Counted from the stretch's first letter, positions 55,070-63,812 are shown. The stretch is 64,000 bases of DNA from an uncultured Acetatifactor sp. (GCA_947588705.1 CANPYT010000002.1:1-64000); one strand, 5' to 3'. Program-made: numbers and translations. Notes: generated from the sequence alone by a model not told the origin.

Positions 55070-55213
55070 TTTTCATTCCCCCTTTTCGCTGGCCGCCGTT
55101 TCATCAGCTTTCCTTTCTCTCTTATTCTACCACATCCACGTCTGTTTTTCCATAACCTTCTTCCTGTTTTTGTTTTTTTAACAATTTATCATCATTCCGT
55201 TTGTTTTTAATTG

Positions 55214-56065
55214 TCATTCAGGTCTGCCCGTCCCTGTCCGCCGGATAACTTTGTCTCCGATCTGGATCCTTCCCTCTTTCAACAGCCTTCCCACCGCCCG
55301 CTTAAACTCATTTTTGCTCATGCCGGTCTCATGCCGGATCACTTCCGGCGCCGCTTTATCATTGAAAGGCAGCGCCCCCTCATAACTGTCAAGCAGTTTC
55401 AAGATCGTCTCCACATCCCGGTCTATCTGCAGATATGCCTTTTCGCGGATGCTCAGGTTCAGCCTTCCGTCCTCCAGCACCTTGGTCACCCTTGCCGTTA
55501 TATCCCTGCCGAGCTCCACCTTCCCGTACAGTTCTCTTGCGGGGATCAACGCGGAATACCGATTGTCCACCGCCACAAAAGCGCCATAGTTATCGCTAAG
55601 CTCATATACCCGTCCGGTGACCTGATCCCCTGCCTGATATGGGCTGTCGCTCTTCAGATTTTTATATACATTCATGGTGGCGCAGAGACGGTCGCTCTTG
55701 TCCACATACAGGGAGACCAGCACTTTCTGCCCCTGTTCCACCCTGCCCCTCTGCTGCCGGAACGGCAGGAACAGATCCTTTTCCAGCCCCCAGTCCAGGA
55801 ATGCGCCGATGGATCCGATCTGCGCCACTGTCAGTTCCGCGACGTCTCCCATCTGAAGCAAAGGCTCCCTTACGGTGGCAGTCATCCGATCCTGGGAATC
55901 CCGATAGATAAACACCCGGATCTTATCCCCTATTTTGCTGTCCTGGGGAACCTGCTTCCGCGGAAGGAGCACACGCTCTTCCTTTTCCTGGCCACAGGCC
56001 AGATACACCCCGAAATCCACTATCTTCACAATCTCCAGTTCCTGTGTTTCCCCCAGCCGTATCAT
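55214..56065 (-). CDS. cvfB: CvfB-like S1 RNA-binding protein
   Basis: 283 residues from the ATG at 56065 (GGGAG upstream); the TTG at 56080 overlaps the previous stop and is less likely. Successive S1/OB domains (VKIVDFGVYLACGQEKE; SIGAFLDWGLEKDLFLPF; NYGAFVAVDNRYSALIP) and a C-terminal winged helix (LGMSKNEFKRAVGRLLKEGR region) correspond to CvfB/YitL. It binds RNA, and in Staphylococcus affects virulence-gene expression. Coupled to the thioesterase gene. Confidence 0.9.
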   Translation of the reverse strand: MIRLGETQELEIVKIVDFGVYLACGQEKEERVLLPRKQVPQDSKIGDKIRVFIYRDSQDRMTATVREPLLQMGDVAELTVAQIGSIGAFLDWGLEKDLFLPFRQQRGRVEQGQKVLVSLYVDKSDRLCATMNVYKNLKSDSPYQAGDQVTGRVYELSDNYGAFVAVDNRYSALIPARELYGKVELGRDITARVTKVLEDGRLNLSIREKAYLQIDRDVETILKLLDSYEGALPFNDKAAPEVIRHETGMSKNEFKRAVGRLLKEGRIQIGDKVIRRTGTGRPE

Positions 56066-56076
56066 AACCTCTCCCG

Positions 56077-56793
56077 TCAAACCGATCTCTCCCCCGAAAA
56101 TTCCACGACCGCATAAGGCGCTCCCGCCGGATCTTTCAGGGAGACCACTACCTTTTCTTCCTCTTCCGCCACATAGGGCTGCAGGATATCATCCAAAAAT
56201 GCCTGCTTTTTATACTCCGCCCTCAACTGCTTTACAGCGACGCCCTCCGGCAGGAAATCCATGGCCATATCCACAAATTGTTGATTGTTTACATGATGGT
56301 TGGTATCCAGATGGTGCTTTTTCACTGTGATAGGCTCCCGGTCCTCACCGCCGCCGGGAATCACGATCTTCCGGGGCGCATACTCCATCTCCAGCCTCGG
56401 GCCGATCCCATACGTCTCTGCCATTCCCTCCGGTATGCTGCTGGGCTTTCCCTTCCCTGTGTCCAGAAGGCTCCACAATGTATTGGCCTTGGCTACATAT
56501 CCGCCCTTCTCGTCCAGCATCCAGAAATTCCGATATCCGAGAAATCCCCTCAGATCATATGGCTGGGTGCCGATGGTCACCCTTTCCCCAAGCTCCGGAT
56601 ACCGCTCCACGACGATCTGCCAGGAGGACAAGACCCAGACCAGGCTGCGCTCCTTCAGATAAGCGATCCCCAACCCCACATCTTCCGCGTGGAAAGTGGA
56701 GCAGTCCTGAAAATAATTGATAAGAGACGCCAGGGTAAGTTTTCCCTCACTGTCCGTCTCACTGTACCGTATCCTGCTGTCAAAAGTATACAT
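56077..56793 (-). CDS. Acyl-ACP thioesterase
   Basis: 238 residues, two hot-dog folds. IRYSETDSEGKLTLASLINY and WVLSSWQIVVERYPELGE in the first, then KKHHLDTNHHVNNQQFVDMA in the second with the catalytic N-x-H-x-N-N pattern of FatA/FatB-type enzymes. It releases fatty acids from acyl carrier protein. AGAGGAAAAGG precedes the ATG. Confidence 0.9.
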   Translation of the reverse strand: MYTFDSRIRYSETDSEGKLTLASLINYFQDCSTFHAEDVGLGIAYLKERSLVWVLSSWQIVVERYPELGERVTIGTQPYDLRGFLGYRNFWMLDEKGGYVAKANTLWSLLDTGKGKPSSIPEGMAETYGIGPRLEMEYAPRKIVIPGGGEDREPITVKKHHLDTNHHVNNQQFVDMAMDFLPEGVAVKQLRAEYKKQAFLDDILQPYVAEEEEKVVVSLKDPAGAPYAVVEFSGERSV

Positions 56794-56813
56794 TTCCTTT
56801 TCCTCTCATCCCG

Positions 56814-57827
56814 TCATGAAAGCAGCTGCAAAAGAATGACAATGATCCAGAAAATGCAGAATAAAAGCATCCCCACGTTCAGGATCACTGTGCGGAACCG
56901 CTTCCCCCGGGGCAGTTGTACCTGGCCCGGCGCAAAGGTAACGCGCTTCATGGCAAGCGCTACGATCAGCAGCACCAGCCCCGTTATCACCACGCCGGCC
57001 ACACAGAAGAAATAGATCACCAAGAAGCTCATGGCAAGCAGGTGTTCCGTGTAAAATGCCGTGATCGCCGCGGGATCGCCTGACTGTGATATCCTCTCCA
57101 GCTCCCCGATGTCGATTCCGTCCATCACCAGCGAACCGGCTATCGTTCCCATAAAATTTACGATCATGTGGATACCGATAGTCACTTTTATGTTTCCGGT
57201 CTTTGCATACAAAAACGCAAGGAACGCGCCCAGGCTGAAAGCGTAGACAAACTGGTTCAGGTTTCCGTGGAACAGGCCGAACATCAGGCCGGACAGAAGC
57301 ACCGACACTCCCTGTCCATACCGTATAGTCCTGTCTACAAGCAGCTTCCGGAATGTATACTCTTCTATAATAGGCGCACAGAGCACTGTAAAGACAAACA
57401 GCAGCGGTAGATTAATAGAGTCCACTATTTCAAGCATCCGATTATCTACTTCCGATCCCTTGAAGGCCCCAATGACAAACGTTATGACCAACCCTACCAC
57501 ATTGGAAAGGATCATAAGCGCGTAACTTATAAAAGCGGCCTGCACAAAATGCCCCGCCTTCATAGGGTGCTGTTCCACCTCTTCCGCCGGCACCCGCCTG
57601 ACCAGCAGAACCAGCAGCGGGATCCCGATCACATACATAACGCCCTGTCCTAAGATCAGGCTGATATTGGGATCCGCCAGCCACTCCGGCTTCAGGAGCT
57701 GTACCACCCCGCTCACAAGAGCCTGCATCCCGTAGATGATCAGCACTCCCAGGAAATACATCAAGCCCAGCCTGGAAAAATGTTTTCTGGCTGCCTTTAG
57801 ATCCTGTACTTCGTCCTTTTCTTCCAT
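56814..57827 (-). CDS. CPBP intramembrane metalloprotease
   Basis: 337 residues from the ATG at 57827 (AGAGGTG 6 bases upstream). About eight membrane helices. The CPBP/Abi motifs are all present: EEYTFRKLL (EExxxR), FGLFHGN (FxxxH) and a C-terminal IHMIVNFMG (HxxxN type). Such enzymes process CAAX proteins in eukaryotes; in bacteria they are linked to peptide immunity or membrane-protein turnover. Function here unknown. Confidence 0.88.
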   Translation of the reverse strand: MEEKDEVQDLKAARKHFSRLGLMYFLGVLIIYGMQALVSGVVQLLKPEWLADPNISLILGQGVMYVIGIPLLVLLVRRVPAEEVEQHPMKAGHFVQAAFISYALMILSNVVGLVITFVIGAFKGSEVDNRMLEIVDSINLPLLFVFTVLCAPIIEEYTFRKLLVDRTIRYGQGVSVLLSGLMFGLFHGNLNQFVYAFSLGAFLAFLYAKTGNIKVTIGIHMIVNFMGTIAGSLVMDGIDIGELERISQSGDPAAITAFYTEHLLAMSFLVIYFFCVAGVVITGLVLLIVALAMKRVTFAPGQVQLPRGKRFRTVILNVGMLLFCIFWIIVILLQLLS

Positions 57828-57956
57828 TATCGTCACCTCTTTATCCTATGCCCCAAATCACATCGTCCGGCGAGCGCTTCTTCGTCTCACGCAAGCATAG
57901 TTTATCACAGATCCCGCCATTTGTATATAAAAAGCCATAATAAAAAAATCCATAAA

Positions 57957-58141
57957 GTAACCGTTCAGCCCGCGCCATTCGCAAAGCCGCGCTTACGCGC
58001 TTTTCGTCGCTCCGCGACTTCCTTTGCTCATAAAAAGGCGCTCCCTCAGCCGCCAGACATGATGGAAAATTCGTGCAAGCACGATTTTCCATCAAATCAG
58101 GCGGCTGGCTGAACTGTTACTCCATAAAAGTAACCGTTCAG
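57957..58141. repeat. MITE-like element with gtaacNgttcagcc terminal repeats, plus an extra end
   Basis: Left end gtaaccgttcagcc (57957-57970) and right end ggctgaactgttac (58107-58120) are 14-bp inverted repeats with one mismatch, enclosing ~136 bases. Inside, gatggaaaattcgtg and cacgattttccatc form another near-perfect hairpin. A further left end with the same flank (ccataaa-gtaaccgttcag) lies at 58130-58141, as if a second copy began and was lost. No credible coding frame; an ORF running through it is spurious. This fills the 395-base gap between the CPBP gene and the tRNA terminator. Confidence 0.7.
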
Positions 58142-58201
58142 TCTGGGGAGGGAGCATCGGCGGCGCCGGAGGGCGCCTGCGGGAATGGCAGCGGAATACC
58201 G

Positions 58202-58229
58202 AAAAAAAGCAGGAGACCTCTCTCCTGCT
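58202..58229 (-). terminator. Terminator of tRNA-Gln
   Basis: agcaggaga, cctc, tctcctgct form a perfect 9-bp stem followed by seven T on the minus strand, 7 bases past the tRNA 3' end. Confidence 0.9.
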
Positions 58230-58235
58230 CCCAAG

Positions 58236-58307
58236 CAGGGCTACAAGGATTCGAACCTTGAAATGACGGAGTCAGAGTCCGTTGCCTTACCGTTTGGCGA
58301 TAGCCCT
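58236..58307 (-). tRNA. tRNA-Gln (anticodon CUG)
   Basis: On the minus strand the acceptor AGGGCTA pairs with TAGCCCT. The D-arm is GCC...GGC, and the anticodon stem ACGGA/TCCGT encloses CTCTGAC with anticodon CTG, reading codon CAG. The T-arm contains GGTTCGAATCC. CCA is not encoded. Own promoter and terminator, so a single-tRNA transcript. Confidence 0.95.
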
Positions 58308-58325
58308 ATTTGCGTTACCTGATGT

Positions 58326-58354
58326 ATTATACATGAAGTATTCCCACTTTGCAA
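58326..58354 (-). promoter_or_regulatory. Promoter of tRNA-Gln
   Basis: TTGCAA, 17 bases, TATAAT on the minus strand, ending 18 bases before the tRNA. The -35 and the bases upstream of it (ttgcaatacccaaa on the plus strand) are repeated exactly at the glnN promoter. Confidence 0.75.
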
Positions 58355-58380
58355 TACCCAAATACAAAAAAATCAAAAAA

Positions 58381-58404
58381 CTTGTAAACTTGTAAACTTG
58401 TAAC
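58381..58404. repeat. Three tandem copies of an 8-bp unit
   Basis: cttgtaaa, cttgtaaa, cttgtaac, between the glnN terminator hairpin and the tRNA promoter. Role unknown. Confidence 0.8.
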
Positions 58405-58409
58405 AATCA

Positions 58410-58439
58410 GGCCGGGAGCGGGTCTTTTCGCCCCCGGCC
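58410..58439 (-). terminator. Candidate terminator of glnN
   Basis: ggccggg-agcg pairs with cgc-cccggcc around an 8-base loop, 29 bases past the glnN stop. The minus-strand T-run is not immediate (TGATTGTT), so efficiency is unclear. Confidence 0.5.
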
Positions 58440-58467
58440 CTTTTGCTGTCCTCATAAAACGCCCGGC

Positions 58468-60579
58468 TTACACCTCAAAGATCAGATCCCCATAGGTAGG
58501 GAATGGCCATACTTCCTTGTCTACCAGCATTTCCAGAGCGTCGCAGGGCGCCCTCAGCGCATCCATCGCCACGCGTACCTGGTCTTTGTAGAAAAAGGCA
58601 AGCTCTTTCTGATTCTCGATCGATACCGCCTTCTCCTCTTTTTCCTCCAGGTCAATAAGCGCTTTCTTTGCCTCGGCAAGCTTTGCGGATACCTCGTTCA
58701 ACAGCCCCGCCTGGACGCTGGCGTCAGCTCCCGCTTCCTTCACGGCGATCACCGTATCGGCAAGGCTTCTGGTATAGCGGACCACAGCGGGAAGGATCTG
58801 TTTCTTTGCCATATCGATCATGGTCAGCGCCTCGATATTGATGGTCTTTGAGTAGGTTTCATAGAGAATCTCCTCGCGGGATTCCAGCTCGACCCTTGTG
58901 AAAATCCCAAATTTCTCAAACAGCCGGATCGCCTTGTCCGTGGTAAGGGTCGATGACGCCTCCACCATGGATTTGATATTGGGAAGGCCGCGCCTTTCCG
59001 CTTCCGCCACCCACTCATCGGAATAGCCGTCGCCGTTAAAGATGATCCTCTGGTGCTCGGTCATGTACTTCTTGATCAGGTCATGCACCGCCACATCGAA
59101 ATCATCCGCTTTCTCCAGGATATCCGCCGCCTCGCAGAACGCCTCCGCAACGATCGCGTTCAGGATGGTATTAGGGCTCGCGATGGAATCGGCGCTTCCC
59201 ACCATTCGGAACTCAAACTTATTTCCTGTGAATGCAAAAGGCGACGTCCTGTTCCTATCGGTCGCATCCTTGTCAAGGTCAGGCAGCGTTGACACACCTG
59301 TCAAAAGCTTTCCGCCCTGAATGGAATGTGCCGCCTCGCCGGTTTCCACCAGCTGTCTCACCACATCCTCCAGCTGCTCGCCAAGGAACATGGAGATGAT
59401 GGCGGGAGGCGCCTCGTTGGCGCCCAGCCTGTGGTCGTTTCCCACATCGGAAGCGCTTTGGCGGAGCAGATCCGCATGGGTGTCTACCGCCTTCATGATG
59501 CAGGCCAGAACCAGAAGGAACTGGATGTTCTCGTTGGGCGTATCGCCGGGATCCAGCAGGTTTACGCCGTTGTCGGTACCTAACGACCAGTTATTGTGCT
59601 TGCCGGAGCCGTTCACGCCCGCGAAAGGCTTCTCGTGGAGCAGGCAGGTCAGTCCATGGCGTCCCGCCACCTTTTTCATGGTCTCCATCACCAGCTGGTT
59701 ATGGTCAACCGCAATATTTGCCGTCTCGTAAATAGGGGCCAGCTCATGCTGTGCGGGCGCCACCTCATTGTGCTGGGTCTTTGCGGTCACCCCAAGCTTC
59801 CACAATTCTATGTTCAGGTCTTTCATGTACGCGCCGATCCGCTCACGGATCGTTCCAAAATAGTGATCCTCCAGCTCCTGACCCTTGGGCGCGGGTGCGC
59901 CAAACAGGGTACGGCCTGCAAAGATCAGGTCTTCGCGCTTTAGGTATTTCTCCCTGTCCACAAGGAAATACTCCTGCTCAGGCCCCACGCTGGCCACCAC
60001 CTTGGTCGCCTCCGTGTTGCCGAACAGCCGGACGATCCTCAGCGCCTGCTGGCTGATCGCCTCCATGGAGCGAAGCAGCGGCGTTTTCTTGTCAAGGGCT
60101 TCGCCGGTGTAGGAACAGAACGCGGTGGGAATACAGAGGATCACGCCGGTGGCGTCCTCCTTCAAAAATGCGGGGGATGTGATATCCCAAGCGGTATAGC
60201 CCCTTGCCTCAAAGGTAGCGCGCAGGCCGCCGGAAGGGAAAGAAGAAGCGTCGGGCTCTCCCTTGATCAGCTCCTTGCCGGAGAACTCCATGATCATCTT
60301 CCCTTCGGAATCAGGGTGGGTCACAAATGCGTCATGCTTCTCGGCCGTGATCCCGGTCAGCGGCTGGAACCAGTGCGTGTAATGGGTCGCGCCGTGCTCA
60401 ACAGCCCAGTCCTTCATCGCTTTAGCCACAACATCGGCTGCTGCCAGCGACAGCTCGCCGCCCTGATCCATGACCTTCTTCACCTCCTTGTACACGCTCT
60501 TGGGCAGCCTCTCCTTCATCTTGCCCAGGGTGAACAGATTGCTGGCAAAGATCTCTTCCACATTTAATACTTCGCTCAT
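58468..60579 (-). CDS. glnN: Type III glutamine synthetase
   Basis: 703 residues from the ATG at 60579, chosen because GGAAGGGAG lies 7 bases before it; ATGs at 60585 and 60597 are too close to the site. Length and sequence are of the GSIII/GlnN type: [23 protein letters not shown] [63 protein letters not shown] and [15 protein letters not shown]. It makes glutamine from glutamate, ammonia and ATP. It has its own promoter and a leader terminator, suggesting nitrogen-dependent control. Confidence 0.96.
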   Translation of the reverse strand: MSEVLNVEEIFASNLFTLGKMKERLPKSVYKEVKKVMDQGGELSLAAADVVAKAMKDWAVEHGATHYTHWFQPLTGITAEKHDAFVTHPDSEGKMIMEFSGKELIKGEPDASSFPSGGLRATFEARGYTAWDITSPAFLKEDATGVILCIPTAFCSYTGEALDKKTPLLRSMEAISQQALRIVRLFGNTEATKVVASVGPEQEYFLVDREKYLKREDLIFAGRTLFGAPAPKGQELEDHYFGTIRERIGAYMKDLNIELWKLGVTAKTQHNEVAPAQHELAPIYETANIAVDHNQLVMETMKKVAGRHGLTCLLHEKPFAGVNGSGKHNNWSLGTDNGVNLLDPGDTPNENIQFLLVLACIMKAVDTHADLLRQSASDVGNDHRLGANEAPPAIISMFLGEQLEDVVRQLVETGEAAHSIQGGKLLTGVSTLPDLDKDATDRNRTSPFAFTGNKFEFRMVGSADSIASPNTILNAIVAEAFCEAADILEKADDFDVAVHDLIKKYMTEHQRIIFNGDGYSDEWVAEAERRGLPNIKSMVEASSTLTTDKAIRLFEKFGIFTRVELESREEILYETYSKTINIEALTMIDMAKKQILPAVVRYTRSLADTVIAVKEAGADASVQAGLLNEVSAKLAEAKKALIDLEEKEEKAVSIENQKELAFFYKDQVRVAMDALRAPCDALEMLVDKEVWPFPTYGDLIFEV

Positions 60580-60646
60580 TTTCATTCTCCCTTCCATTTT
60601 TGTACTTCGGCGCTTTCGCGCCGCTGGCTCTCACACCCACATCCGC

Positions 60647-60688
60647 AAAAAAAGAGTTCCAAAGTAAACCTGTTACTTATGGAACCTC
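60647..60688 (-). terminator. Leader terminator (possible attenuator) of glnN
   Basis: In the glnN leader the minus strand reads GAGGTTCCATAAGTAA, CAGG, TTTACTTTGGAACTC and then seven T, a stem of about 13 pairs with two bulges. It lies between the candidate promoter (60753-60781) and the start codon (60579), so it could abort transcription before glnN. Overlapping alternative pairings upstream (GTTCTT/AAGAAC; TGA-GCCG/CGGC-TCA) are compatible with a switch. It might instead end read-through from the U32 gene. Confidence 0.6.
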
Positions 60689-60752
60689 CTCGTTCTTTGA
60701 TGCCGATGTGAAGAACTGCCGGCTCACAATGACCGACATTTCATTTTCTATT

Positions 60753-60781
60753 AAGATACGCTATTTTCAGTGAAATTGCAA
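60753..60781 (-). promoter_or_regulatory. Candidate glnN promoter
   Basis: TTGCAA, 17 bases, TATCTT on the minus strand, giving a leader of about 165 bases. The -35 and upstream flank equal those of tRNA-Gln over 14 bases. Confidence 0.5.
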
Positions 60782-60874
60782 TACCCAAAATCATTTTTTT
60801 CCGTTTCGGCAAAAAAACGGCGCTTTTTCCTCTTTTTTCTGAACATTTTGACCAGAGGGCGCTCCCTCTGCCGA

Positions 60875-62218
60875 TCACCGCCCCGCCCCGGCATCCCCAG
60901 GCGATGGCGCCGTCTCCGCCCGCAGCAGGTCATACCGCCTGGCCGTGGCGGAAAGCTCCAGCCATATCTTTTGTTTTGAATGGGGGCAGCTGTCCACGGG
61001 CACACCCTCCTGATCATACATAGCCAGCACGGCGGCCTTTTCGTCCCTGCCGTCCGGACGCATGATCTCGATCTCATCCCCAACGGAGAATTTGTTGCGC
61101 TGGCGGATGCTGACCATACGGCCCCGGGAAGCCTCCCGATCCCCCCAGGGCGTACCCGGACGCTCCCATGTCTCCTCCACGGTTCCCAGATAAACATACT
61201 CGTTTACATAAGTGCTGCTGTCATAGATCTGGGCATCCTCATCCGGCCTCCCAAAATAAAAGCCGGTGGTGAAGCGCCGGTTGGTGCACTTTGCGACTTC
61301 CGCCCTGTACCAGTCCAGATTTTGCCGATATGTTTCCTCCGAGACCATACAATCGTCTATGGCCTTTCTATAGGCCCGGGCCACAGCGGCCACATAGAGC
61401 GCTGCCTTCATCCGCCCCTCCACTTTCAGGCTGTCAACGCCGGCCTCCAAAAGCTCCGGGACATGGTCTACCATGCAGAGATCCTTGGAATTAAAGAGAA
61501 ACGTTCCGCGGTCATTCTCATACACCGGCAGATATTCCCCCGGCCGGGTCTCCTCCACAACGGCATATTTCCAGCGGCAGGGATGGGTGCAGGCGCCCTT
61601 GTTGGCGTCCCTGCCCGTAAAATAATTGCTGAGCAGGCATCTCCCGGAATAAGAAATGCACATGGCGCCGTGGACAAAGCTTTCGATCTCCATCTCATCC
61701 GGAATGTGTTCCCTGATAGACCGCAGCTCCTTCAAGGTCAGCTCCCGGGCGGCAACCACCCGCTTTGCCCCCAGATCCCGCCAGAAAAGGTAAGTCTCAT
61801 AATTCGTGTTGTTCGCCTGGGTGGAAATATGGATCTCCGCCGACGGCCAGACCCTTCTGGCAACGGAAAACAGGCCCGGATCCGAGATGATCAGGGCGTC
61901 ACACCGCTCCGGCCGCATATCCCGCAGCGCCGCAAAATACTCCGCCGCCGCGTCCAGATCCCCGTTGTGAGCCAAAATATTTGCCGTCACATACACTTTC
62001 ACTCCGCGTCCGTGGGCAAAGGCGATCCCTTCCGCCATCTCCTCCATGGAAAAATTCTTTGCCTTGGCCCGAAGGCCGAAAGCATCGCCGCCGATGTAGA
62101 CCGCATCCGCCCCAAAGACAATAGCTGTCTTCAGCACTTCCAGGCTGCCCGCAGGCATCAGAAGCTCCGGTTTTCGCCGATGCGCCCTGTTCCCGGGGGT
62201 GTGTTCCGTTTTTTCCAT
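60875..62218 (-). CDS. U32 family peptidase
   Basis: 447 residues from the ATG at 62218 (GGAGGAG 8 bases upstream; the longer frame overlaps the previous gene). KPELLMPAGSLEVLKTAIVFGADAVYIGG-type start (first part LLMPAGSLEVLKTAI), EIHISTQANNTNYETY, and the U32 signature region ESFVHGAMCISYSGRCLLSN with downstream GACTHPCRW cysteines. Relatives act in tRNA hydroxylation (TrhP/RlhA type) or are called collagenases. Next to a TrmR-like methyltransferase, a tRNA wobble-uridine role (ho5U to mo5U) is the likeliest. Confidence 0.9.
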   Translation of the reverse strand: MEKTEHTPGNRAHRRKPELLMPAGSLEVLKTAIVFGADAVYIGGDAFGLRAKAKNFSMEEMAEGIAFAHGRGVKVYVTANILAHNGDLDAAAEYFAALRDMRPERCDALIISDPGLFSVARRVWPSAEIHISTQANNTNYETYLFWRDLGAKRVVAARELTLKELRSIREHIPDEMEIESFVHGAMCISYSGRCLLSNYFTGRDANKGACTHPCRWKYAVVEETRPGEYLPVYENDRGTFLFNSKDLCMVDHVPELLEAGVDSLKVEGRMKAALYVAAVARAYRKAIDDCMVSEETYRQNLDWYRAEVAKCTNRRFTTGFYFGRPDEDAQIYDSSTYVNEYVYLGTVEETWERPGTPWGDREASRGRMVSIRQRNKFSVGDEIEIMRPDGRDEKAAVLAMYDQEGVPVDSCPHSKQKIWLELSATARRYDLLRAETAPSPGDAGAGR

Positions 62219-62223
62219 TCCTT

Positions 62224-62919
62224 TTACTCCTCCGTCTTCCCGCCTGCGCTGCCGCATTCCTCCCGCCCCTGTCTTCCTTCTGCCTTCGTGGTCAGCGCCG
62301 CCCCGTCTCCGACGGGCAAAACCACCGTCTCCAATTCCGGCATATGCTTCAGCTGATACAGATATTCCCGCATACGGGCATGGATCGTCCGGTCCCGCCG
62401 GGGCACCGCAAACCTGGACTCCACGATGCTGCCCTCCTGAAGCACATTGTCAGACACTAAGATCCCGCCCGTTTCGAGCAGTCTCAGCACCTCCGGCAAA
62501 AAATGGATATACTGTCCTTTGGCCGCGTCCATAAAGATCAGGTCATACGGCCCGGACAGCTCCTTAAGGATTTCCGCCGCATCCCCCTCCAACAGGGTGA
62601 TCCTGCCCGCTCCGTCATGCTTCCTGAAATTTTCCCGGGCTATGGAGATCCGCTTCTCATATTTCTCGATCGTGGTAATATGGCAATCCGCGGGGGCATA
62701 CTCGCTCATCAACAATGCAGAAAAGCCGATGGCAGTCCCGACTTCCAGGATGTTTCTCGGCTTTGACAGCGCCAGCAGAAATTTCAGCAGGCTTTGCATG
62801 GATCTCCGTATCACAGGAACCTGATTTTCTACGGCATATTTTTCTATTTCATCCAAAAAGAGCGCGTTGCCCCTGTCCAGCGAATCTATAAAGGCGCTCA
62901 TTCTCTCGTCTGTGATCAC
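62224..62919 (-). CDS. trmR: TrmR-like tRNA 5-hydroxyuridine O-methyltransferase
   Basis: 231 residues from the GTG at 62919 (AAGGGTGGGG upstream), matching family starts such as ITDERMSAFIDSLD. SAM-binding motif RNILEVGTAIGFSALLM, metal and SAM site YDLIFMDAAKGQYIHFLPE and GGILVSDNVLQEG are of the YrrM/O-methyltransferase_3 type. In B. subtilis this protein methylates ho5U34 in tRNA. The next gene encodes a U32 protein, the family making ho5U, 5 bases on. Confidence 0.85.
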   Translation of the reverse strand: MITDERMSAFIDSLDRGNALFLDEIEKYAVENQVPVIRRSMQSLLKFLLALSKPRNILEVGTAIGFSALLMSEYAPADCHITTIEKYEKRISIARENFRKHDGAGRITLLEGDAAEILKELSGPYDLIFMDAAKGQYIHFLPEVLRLLETGGILVSDNVLQEGSIVESRFAVPRRDRTIHARMREYLYQLKHMPELETVVLPVGDGAALTTKAEGRQGREECGSAGGKTEE

Positions 62920-62988
62920 GACAGCCCCACCCTTTTCTCCTTCCGTTTTTCCGCGGCTCCGGCCGCATGGGCGCAAGCCCCTCCGGCT

Positions 62989-63369
62989 TTACTCTTCTTC
63001 CTCTTCCTCCGGGATCACCATAGCTTCCATCAGTTCCTCCGCCGTCATGGCGGTGTTTAGTTCAAAGATCCCGGGGCCCACGTCAGCCCGGAACTCGGAC
63101 AGATAATATTGGAGCGTAAAGAGCCTGCCGTCCCTGACCAGACCCTTACTTTCAAACAGCCTTCCAATATCCGCCGGAGACATATCCTCCGTGACGGCCA
63201 CCGTCACCGTCCTGCCCTCTCCGGCGGAAACGGCAGGTTCCGTAAAGATCCGGTACCCATAACGAAAACAGGTATCCGCCCCGCGGTAGATCAGATACAC
63301 CACCAATATTGTCACGACCACTCGGAAAATCGCGCCGAAAACAGCTACTATCACATTTCCTGACTTCAT
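62989..63369 (-). CDS. Short MltG/YceG-like protein lacking the catalytic domain
   Basis: 126 residues from the ATG at 63369. One membrane helix (~10-30, VVVTILVVYLIYRGA), then ~70 residues resembling the LysM-like subdomain that precedes the lytic transglycosylase domain of MltG (VTEDMSPADIGRLFESKGLV, FTLQYYLSE, PGIFELNTAMTAEELMEAM). A full MltG is ~330 residues or more with a catalytic glutamate; here the chain ends in an acidic tail with a normal stop. Could be a glycan-binding regulator. No remnant of the rest is seen downstream. Confidence 0.65.
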   Translation of the reverse strand: MKSGNVIVAVFGAIFRVVVTILVVYLIYRGADTCFRYGYRIFTEPAVSAGEGRTVTVAVTEDMSPADIGRLFESKGLVRDGRLFTLQYYLSEFRADVGPGIFELNTAMTAEELMEAMVIPEEEEEE

Positions 63370-63427
63370 ATACACTTCCCATCTGCGCACGTCGCGGTGC
63401 GCTGAATTCCCCTATTGGCCAGGATCT

Positions 63428-63748
63428 TTACTCAAAATCCAGACCGGCGGTGATCCGGGTATCGATCCGCTGCATCATCCTGCACAGATCCAGCTCCGCC
63501 GCCAGGAAGTCCGCCACAAGCGGATTCGACCGAAACTCTTCATATTCCTTTTCAAAGCGATCCAGCTTGTTGAAATCATTGTCCGCGTTTTCCTGGAACT
63601 CAAAATTGCGCTTCCGGTACTCGTCGATCTGTGCTTTCAAACCCGGCTCGCGCTTTACTTTCGCCAGTTCGTTCCGATAATTCCCGTACACTTCAGACGC
63701 CAGTATGGCGGCGATAAATTCATCTGTGGCATTGTCGATATTGTTCAT
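63428..63748 (-). CDS. ylbF: YlbF-family regulator
   Basis: 106 residues, all helical, with the family pattern: IAAILASEVYGNYRNELAKV, PGLKAQIDEYRKRNFEFQ, EYEEFRSNPLVADFLAAELD. YlbF with YmcA and YaaT forms the Y-complex that aids RNase Y-dependent mRNA maturation and Spo0A activation in B. subtilis. It lies downstream of an RNase J gene, so an RNA-processing context is likely. Confidence 0.85.
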   Translation of the reverse strand: MNNIDNATDEFIAAILASEVYGNYRNELAKVKREPGLKAQIDEYRKRNFEFQENADNDFNKLDRFEKEYEEFRSNPLVADFLAAELDLCRMMQRIDTRITAGLDFE

Positions 63749-63812
63749 ATGTCCTCTGTTCCGCTGCCCTTCCGCAGCTATGCGCTATGGTTTTATGCAA
63801 ACTCTCTTCCGG

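Noticed and set aside
57841-58095. 84-codon minus-strand ORF
   Set aside because: Runs through the palindromic MITE-like element and has no ribosome site; not a gene.
58381-58404. Three 8-bp repeats as a CRISPR or iteron array
   Set aside because: Too short, no spacers and only three copies; listed only as a simple repeat.
60980-62356. 458-codon plus-strand ORF opposite the U32 gene
   Set aside because: Antisense shadow of the U32 and TrmR-like genes, no recognisable domain.
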